Positions 1 to 7,338 of a DNA stretch of 64,000 nt are shown here, piece by piece. The DNA comes from Oscillospiraceae bacterium. GTDB lineage: Bacteria > Bacillota > Clostridia > Oscillospirales > Oscillospiraceae. The stretch covers positions 1 to 64,000 of the forward strand of contig JAEDDG010000001.1 of assembly GCA_016293865.1 (NCBI GenBank), given 5' to 3'. The notes beneath the pieces were generated by a model. It was given only the letters and a program-made list of their open reading frames with translations, was not told where the DNA came from and searched no databases. Every line of letters starts with the position of its first letter. Position 1 is the first letter of the stretch. The translations under genes and the position numbers were made by a program.

Positions 1-129
1 ATCTTCAATCTTCCTTTTCATCAATCGTTTTACAGGCAACAATCCGGCTCTGTCCCCGCAGCCGCCTTCTGCGGTATGCTTCATATCTGTTTATAATCGA
101 TTTCGTCCGGAAAAGCAACAGTGGGTTGC

Positions 130-158
130 TTGGTTTTCCAACGCAGCAATGGTATAAT
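130..158 (+). promoter_or_regulatory. Promoter of the HTH/zinc-ribbon gene
   Basis: A -35 box TTGGTT (130-135) and a perfect -10 TATAAT (153-158) are 17 bases apart. The predicted start point near 165 leaves only a short leader before the ATG at 180, which supports that start codon over the upstream in-frame ATG at 126. Confidence 0.7.
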
Positions 159-179
159 CACTGCCGGGTGGTGATTGAT

Positions 180-629
180 ATGGAAACAAAGGATATTCTG
201 CTGGAGCTCCGGACCAGAAGCGGACTGTCTCAGCAGGCGCTTGCCGATAAGCTTTTCGTGACGCGGCAGGCCGTGTCACGCTGGGAAACGGGTGAAACCG
301 TGCCGAATACGGAGACGCTGCGGCTTCTGTCCAAACAATTTGACGTGTCCATCAATACGCTTCTGGGCTCTCCCCGGAAACTGATTTGCCAGTGCTGCGG
401 CATGCCCCTTGATGATTCTGCGCTCAGCCGGGAACCGGACGGAACATTCAATGAGGAATACTGCAAGTGGTGCTACGCTGACGGGAAATTCGCTTATACA
501 AGTCTTGAGGAGTTGACGGATTTTCTTGTGGGGCATATGTCAAACGAAAACTGGCCGCCGGAGCAGGCCCGGGCATATTTCGAAGCGCAGCTGCCAAAGC
601 TCAGTCATTGGCAGCAGGCCGAAAAATAA
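180..629 (+). CDS. XRE-family HTH regulator with C-terminal zinc ribbon
   Basis: The 149-residue protein begins with a Cro/C1-type helix-turn-helix (about residues 5-60; core LSQQALADKLFVTRQAVSRW). A cysteine-rich module follows (CQCCGMPL, then CKWCYADG) that matches the putative zinc-ribbon domain often found in small Firmicutes proteins (Zn_ribbon_2 type). The likely role is a DNA-binding regulator with a structural or sensing zinc; the target is unknown. An ATG at 126 is in frame but lies upstream of the promoter -10, so the ATG at 180 was chosen. The gene converges on guaA and shares a bidirectional terminator with it. Confidence 0.85.
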   Translation: METKDILLELRTRSGLSQQALADKLFVTRQAVSRWETGETVPNTETLRLLSKQFDVSINTLLGSPRKLICQCCGMPLDDSALSREPDGTFNEEYCKWCYADGKFAYTSLEELTDFLVGHMSNENWPPEQARAYFEAQLPKLSHWQQAEK

Positions 630-706
630 GCGCACGGAACTGCCCGGAAAGACAGAAGCACAGCTGTTCTGCCGCCGGGTTCGGGGACAGGCCGGTATCA
701 TAACAA

Positions 707-745
707 AAAGAGCTGTCAGACTTTCAAAAAATCTGACAGCTCTTT
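707..745. terminator. Bidirectional terminator between the HTH gene and guaA
   Basis: A 14-bp perfect stem (707-720 with 732-745) has an A-run on its left and a T-run on its right. It can end transcription from both convergent genes. Confidence 0.9.
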
Positions 746-830
746 ACTTATATAAAATTAAATCATGCCGCCGCAGATGGTTCAGCCACGGCAAAAAGCC
801 TTTATTTGCGGATTTTCTGTCTGTGTGCAA

Positions 831-2357
831 TCATTCCCACTCGATGGTTGCCGGGGGCTTGGATGTGACATCGTACACGACGCGGTTGATGCCCTTGACC
901 TCGTTGGTAATCCGGGAGGCCATCCGGTTGAGCAGTGTGTGCGGCAGGCGCGCGTATTCACACGTCATAAAATCGTTCGTCCGCACGGCGCGGATGGCCA
1001 GCGTATATTCATACGTCCGCCCGTCGCCCATAACGCCCACGCTGCGCACGTTGGTCAGCACCGCGAAAAACTGATCGGCCCTGCAGCGGGACCGTCCGAT
1101 TTCCTGGCGCACAATGGCGTCCGCCTCACGCAGGAGGTCCAGTTTTTCCTCCGTGACCTCGCCGATGATCCGGATAGCCAGACCGGGGCCGGGGAACGGC
1201 TGCCGGAACACGATCTGACGCGGCAGCTTCAGCATCAGGCCCAGTTTGCGCACCTCGTCTTTAAACAGGCCCCGGAGCGGCTCCACCACGCCTTTAAAGC
1301 CCAGATCCTCGGGCAGACCGCCTACGTTGTGATGGCTTTTGATGACCGCAGAGTTGGTTCCGGATTCCACAACGTCCGGATAAATGGTCCCCTGTGCCAA
1401 AAACTCCGGATTCCCGCACTTTTTCGCCTCATCCTCAAAGGCGCGGGCAAATTCGGCGCCGATGATCTTGCGCTTCTGCTCCGGATCAGTAACACCGCGA
1501 AGCCGGGTGAGAAAACGCTCCCGCGCATCCACATGGACAAAGTCCAGATCCCGGCCCGCAAAGGCCTTCTTGATCTCCTCCGTCTCATTTTTGCGCATAA
1601 ATCCGTGGTCAATATATATGCACGTCAGCTGACCGGGAATGGCCCGGGACAGAAGTGCCGCCGCAACCGAGGAATCCACGCCGCCGGACAGCCCCAGCAG
1701 CACCCGGCCGCTGCCGACTGTCTCCCGCACCTGGCGGATCTGTTTTTCCAGATAATCGGACATGGAATAATCGCCGGCTGCCCGGCAGACTGTATACAGG
1801 AAGCGGTTCAGAATCGCCTTGCCGTTGACCGTGTTTTCCACCTCAGGATGGAACTGAACGGCATAAATGCCCTTTTCCGGATTTTCCATGGCTGCGCAGG
1901 GGCAAAGCTCCGTATGCGCGGTTACTCTGAAGCCGGCGGGCGGCGCGGAAACAAAATCCGTATGGCTCATCAGCACACGCTGGCTGCCGGAGTATTCCCC
2001 GAACAGGACGCTGTCCTCCGCAAGCTCAGCGGTCAGCGTGCCGTATTCGCTTTTGGAACAGGGCGAAACCTGTCCGCCAAGCAGCTTTGTGATCAGCTGC
2101 ATGCCGTAGCAGATCCCCAGCACGGGCACCCCGAGCTCCAGCACCTCCCGCGGACAGGCCGGCGCACCGGGCGCATACACGCTGTCCGGGCCGCCGGTAA
2201 AAATAATACCGATCGGATGGATTGCCCGAATCTCCTCCAAAGAAATGGAGTTGGGCCTGATCTCCGAATAAACGCCGCACTCCCTGACTCTGCGGGCGAT
2301 CAGCTCCTTATACTGTCCGCCGAAATCAAGAATCAGTACCGTCTGATTGTTTGCCAT
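831..2357 (-). CDS. guaA: GMP synthase (glutamine-hydrolysing)
   Basis: This enzyme converts XMP, glutamine and ATP to GMP in the cytoplasm, the last step of guanylate synthesis. The 508 residues match the usual length. The N-terminal class I glutamine amidotransferase domain carries the nucleophile in GICYGMQ (Cys83) and the His170/Glu172 pair in QFHPE. The ATP-pyrophosphatase domain has the PP-loop SGGVDSS near residue 223. The C-terminal dimerisation domain ends in the typical KPPATIEWE. The ATG is preceded by a GGGGG-type ribosome site. The gene is monocistronic, with its own promoter and a terminator at 707-745. No guanine riboswitch consensus was found in the leader. Confidence 0.98.
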   Translation of the reverse strand: MANNQTVLILDFGGQYKELIARRVRECGVYSEIRPNSISLEEIRAIHPIGIIFTGGPDSVYAPGAPACPREVLELGVPVLGICYGMQLITKLLGGQVSPCSKSEYGTLTAELAEDSVLFGEYSGSQRVLMSHTDFVSAPPAGFRVTAHTELCPCAAMENPEKGIYAVQFHPEVENTVNGKAILNRFLYTVCRAAGDYSMSDYLEKQIRQVRETVGSGRVLLGLSGGVDSSVAAALLSRAIPGQLTCIYIDHGFMRKNETEEIKKAFAGRDLDFVHVDARERFLTRLRGVTDPEQKRKIIGAEFARAFEDEAKKCGNPEFLAQGTIYPDVVESGTNSAVIKSHHNVGGLPEDLGFKGVVEPLRGLFKDEVRKLGLMLKLPRQIVFRQPFPGPGLAIRIIGEVTEEKLDLLREADAIVRQEIGRSRCRADQFFAVLTNVRSVGVMGDGRTYEYTLAIRAVRTNDFMTCEYARLPHTLLNRMASRITNEVKGINRVVYDVTSKPPATIEWE

Positions 2358-2476
2358 TCTTTCTGCCCCCTGTTATCCTCTTCAGCATCTGCCGGACCCG
2401 AAGCCCTGCACGGTGCGCCCGAAAAACGGCGCAGCGCCGCTGCCGGCAGGTCCCGCAATATTTATATTAACATGGT

Positions 2477-2505
2477 ATTATAGCATATATATTCAGCGCG
2501 CACAA
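2477..2505 (-). promoter_or_regulatory. guaA promoter
   Basis: On the minus strand TTGTGC (2500-2505) and TATAAT (2477-2482) are separated by 17 bases, about 110 bases upstream of guaA. The leader between has GC-rich hairpin potential but no recognisable purine aptamer. Confidence 0.65.
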
Positions 2506-2614
2506 TTTTATCAGCGCAAAGCTGCGGCAAAAAACTGCACAAAAAATGGCTATTTTAACGCAAAAATACGGCAGATTGCCCGTGAATATTGTGGAATTAG
2601 CCATCAGAAAAGTG

Positions 2615-2642
2615 TTGAATTCTTTCAATAATGTGATATTAT
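2615..2642 (+). promoter_or_regulatory. Probable glnN promoter
   Basis: TTGAAT (2615-2620), a 16-base spacer and TATTAT (2637-2642). It would give a leader of about 170 bases containing the structures annotated at 2687-2790. Confidence 0.5.
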
Positions 2643-2686
2643 AAATCCATGTTTTTTCTGCGTCAATAATTATTCTGATTGCTTTT

Positions 2687-2790
2687 GCAGACACGTCCGC
2701 TGTCTGCCCGCAGCCACACGGGAATGCGGCCGAATCAGACGAATAAGAAAAGGGCAAAGGCCGCGCTGCGCAGTACGTCTTTGCCGTTTT
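2687..2790 (+). promoter_or_regulatory. Structured leader with terminator-like hairpin upstream of glnN
   Basis: The leader holds a 7-bp hairpin (2687-2693 with 2701-2707) and a weaker hairpin (2708-2712 with 2725-2729). Next is a terminator-like stem GGCAAAG/CTTTGCC (2753-2759 with 2779-2785) with a GC-rich interior and a GTTTTCATTTT tail. It lies just before the ribosome site, so it would reduce read-through into glnN unless opened. This suggests transcription attenuation. The effector is unknown, and the loops do not fit the ANTAR dual-hexaloop pattern. Confidence 0.45.
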
Positions 2791-2817
2791 CATTTTGGAA
2801 AGGAGATACAGGCGATT

Positions 2818-4911
2818 ATGAGCAACGTGTCAGAGATTTTTGGTTCCATGGTTTTTTCAGACGCCGTCATGCGCGACCGGCTCCCCAAGGAAACATACAA
2901 AGCCCTGTGCCAAACCATCAAAAACGGCGAATACCTGGATAAAAGCATCGCGCCTGTGGTCGCAAGCGCAATGAAGGACTGGGCCATCGAAAAAGGCGCC
3001 ACTCATTTTACCCACTGGTTCCAGCCCATGACCGGCATCACAGCCGAAAAGCACGACAGCTTTATCTCTCCCACCGGAGACGGCCGTGTCATCATGGAAT
3101 TCTCCGGCAAGGAACTGACCAAAGGCGAACCTGACGCGTCCAGCTTCCCCTCCGGCGGCCTGCGGGCAACCTTCGAGGCCAGAGGCTATACCGCCTGGGA
3201 TCCCACCAGCTACGCATTCGTAAAGGACGGCGTTTTGTACATCCCCACCGCGTTCTGCTCTTACGGCGGCGAGGCGCTGGACAAAAAAACGCCGCTTCTG
3301 CGTTCCATGGAAGCGCTGAACAAGCAGGCCATGCGGATTCTGGCACTTTTCGGCAATGCGGACGTCAGTCATGTCAACGCCACCGTCGGCGCGGAGCAGG
3401 AGTATTTCCTCGTCGACCGCAATCTTTACGACCAGCGGATGGACCTGATTTTCACCGGCCGGACCCTTTTCGGCGCACGGCCGCCCAAGGGCCAGGAGCT
3501 GGACGACCACTATTTCGGCACCATCAATCCCCGCGTTGCCGCTTACATGAAAGATCTGAACGACGAGCTGTGGAAGCTGGGCGTTCTGGCCAAAACCGAA
3601 CACAACGAGGTGGCGCCGGCGCAGCATGAGCTGGCCCCCGTCTTTACCACCGTCAACCTGGCCTCCGATCAGAACCAGCTGACCATGGAAATCATGCAGA
3701 AGGTGGCCGGCAAACACGGCATGGTCTGCCTGCTGCACGAAAAGCCCTTTGCCGGCGTCAACGGCAGCGGCAAGCACAACAACTGGGCGCTTGCCACGGA
3801 CACGGGCGTCAATCTGCTGGAGCCCGGCGCAACGCCCTGCGAAAACGCCCAGTTCCTGCTGTTTCTGTGCGCCGTGATCAAGGCCGTGGACGAGTATCAG
3901 GATCTGCTGCGCATCTCCGTGGCCAGCGCCGGCAACGACCACCGTCTGGGCGGCAACGAGGCACCCCCGGCCATTGTGTCCATTTTCCTGGGCAGCGAGC
4001 TGGAGGCCATTCTGAGCGCCATTGAAAAGGACGAGGCCTACGACGCGGGCGAGAAAAAGCAGCTGAAAATCGGCGTGCATGCCCTGCCCCGCATCCGTCA
4101 GGACACAACCGACCGCAACCGTACCTCCCCCTTCGCCTTCACCGGCAACAAGTTTGAGTTCCGTATGCCCGGCTCCGCTGTGTCCATTTCCGAGGCCAAT
4201 ATTGTCATCAACACCGCCGTGGCCGAGGAACTGTGCCAGTTCGCCGACGCACTCGAAAAAGCGGACGACTTCGATGAAGCGCTGCACAATCTGATCAAGA
4301 ACGTCATCCGGGATCACAAGCGCATCATCTTCAACGGCAACGGCTACGACGCCGCCTGGGTTGAAGAAGCAAAGCGCCGCGGCCTTCTGAACCTCGGTTC
4401 CACGCCGGAGTGCCTGCCGCGGATGCTGGATGAGAAGAACATCCGGCTCTTCACCGCGCACAAGGTCTTCAGCCCGGCAGAAATCCATGCCCGCTGTGAA
4501 ATCCAGCTGGAGGGCTACTCCAAGATCATCAACATTGAAGGTCTGACTATGGTGGACATGGTCATGAAAGAGATTCTGCCCGCCGTGACCAGCTACGCAA
4601 GCGATCTGGGCGATGCGGTTCTGACGAAAAAGAGCGTTGTCAAAACCATTGACTGCAGCTACGAAGAGGAAATCATCGAAAAGCTTTCCTCCCTGTCCGG
4701 CATGGCATTCAGCGCGGTCAAAAAGCTGGACGAGGCCCTGACTGCGGCCGCCGCCATCAGCTGTTGTGAAACCCAGGCGCTCTACTACAAGGATCACGTT
4801 CTTCCGCAGATGGAAACCATCCGCGGCTATGTGGATGAAATGCAGACCATTACCTCCGCAGACTACTGGCCCTACCCCTCCTACAACGAGCTTCTGTTCG
4901 GCGTACGCTGA
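2818..4911 (+). CDS. glnN: Type III glutamine synthetase
   Basis: Makes glutamine from glutamate, ammonia and ATP in the cytoplasm. At 697 residues it has the length of the GSIII class (about 700), much longer than GSI. GSIII signatures are present: the FTHWFQPMTG block near residue 64, the metal/glutamate-binding GAEQEYFLVD at 191-200, KTEHNEVAPAQHELAP, GKHNNWAL and the NRTSPFAF block. The ATG follows a strong AAAGGAGAT site. It stands alone between its leader and a strong terminator at 4928. Confidence 0.97.
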   Translation: MSNVSEIFGSMVFSDAVMRDRLPKETYKALCQTIKNGEYLDKSIAPVVASAMKDWAIEKGATHFTHWFQPMTGITAEKHDSFISPTGDGRVIMEFSGKELTKGEPDASSFPSGGLRATFEARGYTAWDPTSYAFVKDGVLYIPTAFCSYGGEALDKKTPLLRSMEALNKQAMRILALFGNADVSHVNATVGAEQEYFLVDRNLYDQRMDLIFTGRTLFGARPPKGQELDDHYFGTINPRVAAYMKDLNDELWKLGVLAKTEHNEVAPAQHELAPVFTTVNLASDQNQLTMEIMQKVAGKHGMVCLLHEKPFAGVNGSGKHNNWALATDTGVNLLEPGATPCENAQFLLFLCAVIKAVDEYQDLLRISVASAGNDHRLGGNEAPPAIVSIFLGSELEAILSAIEKDEAYDAGEKKQLKIGVHALPRIRQDTTDRNRTSPFAFTGNKFEFRMPGSAVSISEANIVINTAVAEELCQFADALEKADDFDEALHNLIKNVIRDHKRIIFNGNGYDAAWVEEAKRRGLLNLGSTPECLPRMLDEKNIRLFTAHKVFSPAEIHARCEIQLEGYSKIINIEGLTMVDMVMKEILPAVTSYASDLGDAVLTKKSVVKTIDCSYEEEIIEKLSSLSGMAFSAVKKLDEALTAAAAISCCETQALYYKDHVLPQMETIRGYVDEMQTITSADYWPYPSYNELLFGVR

Positions 4912-4927
4912 ACCGGCCGCATTTCCG

Positions 4928-4964
4928 GCGGCGCTGTTTCCGGTTGGAAGCAGCGCCGCTTTTT
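4928..4964 (+). terminator. glnN terminator
   Basis: A 9-bp GC-rich stem (GCGGCGCTG at 4928-4936 with 4951-4959) followed by TTTTT. Confidence 0.9.
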
Positions 4965-5005
4965 GCATATCCGCAGCGAAAACTTCAATTTATTTGTTTT
5001 TGCGC

Positions 5006-5034
5006 TTTCAAACCGCAGACAGATGTGCTATGAT
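5006..5034 (+). promoter_or_regulatory. Promoter of the 5.1-kb aldolase gene
   Basis: An extended -10 (TGCTATGAT, core 5029-5034) lies 17 bases after a weak -35 TTTCAA (5006-5011). Confidence 0.5.
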
Positions 5035-5095
5035 GACCCTGACGGCACCTGCCGTCCATTAAACTGCGGCTTGTCCGCACGTTACGGAGGTTCCC

Positions 5096-6007
5096 ATGAA
5101 AAGCTCAGATCTCAAAGGCGTCTATACCGCGTCGGTTACACCGGTAAACAAGGACCGCTCGCTGGACACAGCTTCCATCAAAGCGCTTGTGGACTACTAT
5201 ACCGCGTGCGGCCTGAGCGGCGCGCTGATTCCCTCTTCCTCGGGCGAGTATTTTTCCATGACCCCTGACATGAAGCGCCACTGCGTGGCGGAAGCCGCAA
5301 AGGCCTCCGGCGGCCGCATTCAGATTCTTGCCAACATCAGCGACCCCTGCCCGGAGATCATTCTGCAGAATGCGCGGATTATGGCGGACGTGGGTGCAGA
5401 CGCCGTTGTCTGCCAGCCGCCGCAGTTCCACGGTTTTTCCCAGGCGGAGGCCATTCAGTTTTTCAGCTACATTGCGGACAACGTCCCGCTGCCTCTGATT
5501 GTCTATAACCATATGGTTACGCTGCCCACAAAGCTGACCGTTGACTCTGTGGTCACCATCTGCAGCCATGAAAACATCATCGGCATCAAGGATACCCACA
5601 GGGATCCCCAGCGCTCTGTGGAGCTGCGCGCCGCCATGGATGCTGCCGGCGCAGACTTCACTGTGATGAACGGCGGCGACGGAACGGCTGCTGCCGGCAC
5701 GCTCTGCGGTTTTGATCTGCTCAATGCGCTGTCCGCCGTCCGGCCGGATCTGATGCTCGGCATTCTGGAGGCCGGCCACCGCGGCGATGCGGAGACGGCC
5801 AACGCCCTTCAGGAGAAGGTTTCCCGGCTGTGCAAGCTTTTCTCCTGCCTGCGCGGCGGCATGTCCAGCAGCACGCTGTTCTCCATGAGCCTGAAGCTCT
5901 GCCTGGAGAAAAAAGGACTGTGCGGCACAACCAGCGTGATTCTCGGCTACGAAGCCACCGATGAGGACCGCAAGGCCGTTGACGCCGTCCTCAGCTCAAT
6001 CGACTGA
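5096..6007 (+). CDS. DHDPS/N-acetylneuraminate lyase family aldolase (first copy)
   Basis: A 303-residue class I aldolase of the DapA/NanA TIM-barrel family. The catalytic pair is intact: Tyr137 in LIVYNHM and Schiff-base Lys165 in IIGIKDTH. The ligand-binding segment reads SSSGEYFSM in place of the usual GTTGE. Such proteins cleave or form 2-keto-3-deoxy acids, sialic acids or dihydrodipicolinate; the specificity here cannot be read from sequence. It is probably not the housekeeping DapA because the GTTGE block is altered. The ribosome site is ACGGAGG. The gene ends in its own terminator, and a P-loop protein follows. Confidence 0.88.
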   Translation: MKSSDLKGVYTASVTPVNKDRSLDTASIKALVDYYTACGLSGALIPSSSGEYFSMTPDMKRHCVAEAAKASGGRIQILANISDPCPEIILQNARIMADVGADAVVCQPPQFHGFSQAEAIQFFSYIADNVPLPLIVYNHMVTLPTKLTVDSVVTICSHENIIGIKDTHRDPQRSVELRAAMDAAGADFTVMNGGDGTAAAGTLCGFDLLNALSAVRPDLMLGILEAGHRGDAETANALQEKVSRLCKLFSCLRGGMSSSTLFSMSLKLCLEKKGLCGTTSVILGYEATDEDRKAVDAVLSSID

Positions 6008-6024
6008 ACTGTCAGATCAACAGT

Positions 6025-6055
6025 CCGCGGCCCGATTCCCGGGCCGCGGTTTTTT
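6025..6055 (+). terminator. Terminator after the first aldolase gene
   Basis: A 9-bp stem CCGCGGCCC/GGGCCGCGG (6025-6033 with 6041-6049) followed directly by six T. The next gene starts only 12 bases later, so that gene needs read-through or a promoter within the aldolase gene. Confidence 0.85.
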
Positions 6056-6066
6056 CAGGAGTGCAT

Positions 6067-6567
6067 ATGAAAAATCTGTATCTGGTCGGCGGGACCATGG
6101 GCGTCGGCAAGTCCGCCGCCTGCCGGGCCGTGCAGCAGCTGCTGCCGGCCTGTGTGTTCCTGGACGGCGACTGGTGCTGGAACGCGCACCCGTGGATCGT
6201 CACAGACGAGACAAAGCGGCTGGTGCTGGACAACATCACGCACCTGCTGCGCAGCTTCATTGAATGCAGCGCATATGAAAACATCGTCTTCTGCTGGGTG
6301 ATGCACCGGCAGGAGATCATCAACGAGCTGCTGCGCCGGCAGGATCTCTCCGCCTGCCGCGTACGCGCGGTTTCCCTCGTCTGCACGCCGGAAGCGCTGC
6401 GTACCCGTCTTGAAAAGGACATTGCCGCCGGCCGGCGCACGCCGGACGTCATTGAACGCAGCCTGGCCTACCTGCCGCTGTATGGCGCGCTGGACACAGT
6501 CAAAATTGATGTGTCCCATCTGACCATACAGGAAACTGCCTGCCGCATACTGTCCGTCAGTCCATAA
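6067..6567 (+). CDS. P-loop nucleotide kinase-like protein
   Basis: A 166-residue protein with a Walker A loop GGTMGVGKS at residues 8-16 and an acidic FLDGDWCW stretch that may serve as Walker B/acceptor site. The layout resembles small ATP-dependent kinases of the shikimate/gluconate/adenylyl-sulfate kinase group (AAA_33-like), but the substrate is not identifiable. The ATG at 6067 was chosen because an AGGAG site (6057-6061) lies five bases upstream; a GTG at 6061 is also in frame. It sits behind a terminator, so expression may be low or depend on read-through. Confidence 0.75.
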   Translation: MKNLYLVGGTMGVGKSAACRAVQQLLPACVFLDGDWCWNAHPWIVTDETKRLVLDNITHLLRSFIECSAYENIVFCWVMHRQEIINELLRRQDLSACRVRAVSLVCTPEALRTRLEKDIAAGRRTPDVIERSLAYLPLYGALDTVKIDVSHLTIQETACRILSVSP

Positions 6568-6570
6568 AAC

Positions 6571-6605
6571 AAAAACTGCCCTGCCGGGATTTCCCGGCAG
6601 GGCAG
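6571..6605. terminator. Bidirectional terminator between the kinase-like gene and queT
   Basis: A 14-bp perfect stem (6576-6589 with 6592-6605) has an A5 run on its left, giving a U-run for the leftward queT transcript. The right flank (AAAATCTTTT) can serve the rightward gene. Confidence 0.9.
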
Positions 6606-6623
6606 AAAATCTTTTATAACGTG

Positions 6624-7121
6624 TCAGCGCCAGCACAGGCGACCGTCTTTCACAACGCCGGTCCGCTCCAGCGCCGTATACAGCAAAAGGCCCAGCACGC
6701 CGCAGGAGAGAATCTCGCCCGCGCCAATGGTGGCCAGGAAATACCAGTAAGTCCCCTCCGCGTGATACGCATACTGCAGAATCAGCGGGACAATCGCCAT
6801 ATTGGCCAGAAGCGGCCAGACCGGCGCCATCCATTTACTTTTGGACAGCCAGCGCGTACCCAGCGCGCCGAGCAGCGTTGCCACCGCGCCGAACACCACA
6901 TCCCAGATCACGCCGCCGGTCAGCAGATTGGCCAGCAGGCAGCCCACAAACAGGCCGGGCACTGCCGCCGGCAGCACAAGCGGCAGAATGGTCAGCGCCT
7001 CCGACAGCCGCAGCTGGATTGCCCCGCTGGCAAGACCAAGCAGCGACGAAATCCAGGTCAGCGCCACATACAGCGCGGCGACCGCCGCGCCCTGAACGAG
7101 ATAGAGGGTCTTTCTTTTCAT
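6624..7121 (-). CDS. queT: QueT family ECF transporter substrate-binding subunit
   Basis: A 165-residue hydrophobic protein with about five or six membrane segments. It carries QueT-family signatures: AALYVALTW in helix 1, IQLRLSEALTILP, LANLLTGGVIWDVVFG and WPLLANMAIVPLIL. QueT proteins are the S component of an energy-coupling-factor importer for queuosine precursors (preQ0/preQ1), sharing ECF A/A'/T units encoded elsewhere. The likely preQ1-I riboswitch upstream fits this assignment. The ATG is preceded by AAAGGAG, which forms part of the riboswitch tail. Confidence 0.9.
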   Translation of the reverse strand: MKRKTLYLVQGAAVAALYVALTWISSLLGLASGAIQLRLSEALTILPLVLPAAVPGLFVGCLLANLLTGGVIWDVVFGAVATLLGALGTRWLSKSKWMAPVWPLLANMAIVPLILQYAYHAEGTYWYFLATIGAGEILSCGVLGLLLYTALERTGVVKDGRLCWR

Positions 7122-7131
7122 GATTCAATTA

Positions 7132-7175
7132 CTCCTTTAGTTTTGTTTTAAGTGAGGAAGGTCTCGAACTCACTT
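7132..7175 (-). promoter_or_regulatory. Candidate preQ1-I riboswitch upstream of queT
   Basis: On the minus strand a 7-bp stem AAGTGAG/CTCACTT (7169-7175 with 7150-7156) encloses a 12-base loop that starts TTCGAGACC. An A-rich tail ending in AAAACTAAAGGAG follows. This is the compact H-type pseudoknot layout of preQ1-I aptamers: short stem, pyrimidine/AG loop, and an A-rich tail that docks and carries the Shine-Dalgarno. The loop CCTT can pair with AAGG of the ribosome site, which would give translational OFF control when ligand is bound. The neighbouring gene is the expected target. No covariance search was run. Confidence 0.65.
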
Positions 7176-7217
7176 GTTCACAATGAACTTTGCGGCATAA
7201 TTTTCCGCCGCCTGGTC

Positions 7218-7246
7218 ATTTTACCACATCGCGCATTCAGACGCAA
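7218..7246 (-). promoter_or_regulatory. queT promoter
   Basis: On the minus strand TTGCGT (7241-7246), a 17-base spacer and TAAAAT (7218-7223). It places the candidate riboswitch in the 5' leader. Confidence 0.65.
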
Positions 7247-7263
7247 CCTGTCAGAAAAAGGAA

Positions 7264-7292
7264 TTGACATCCTTTTCCAGCCGCGGTAAAGT
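7264..7292 (+). promoter_or_regulatory. Promoter of the E2-like acyltransferase gene
   Basis: A perfect -35 TTGACA (7264-7269), a 17-base spacer and TAAAGT (7287-7292), back to back with the queT promoter. Confidence 0.75.
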
Positions 7293-7338
7293 AAGAAATA
7301 GGGATGAAAACAGCCTTTTTAGGGAGGGGTACAGGCTT

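Noticed and set aside
765..2483. 572-codon plus-strand open frame
   Set aside because: It lies antisense to guaA, shows no family motif and has no ribosome site; it is a GC-bias shadow.
2358..2500. Guanine/purine riboswitch upstream of guaA
   Set aside because: Neither the conserved loop sequences nor the three-way junction pattern is present in the leader.
2687..2729. ANTAR dual-hexaloop motif in the glnN leader
   Set aside because: The two hairpins have loops of 7 and more bases and lack the A1/G4 hexaloop pattern.
2857..4968. 703-codon minus-strand open frame
   Set aside because: Complete antisense of glnN with Val/His/Gly-rich shadow composition; glnN itself is unambiguous.
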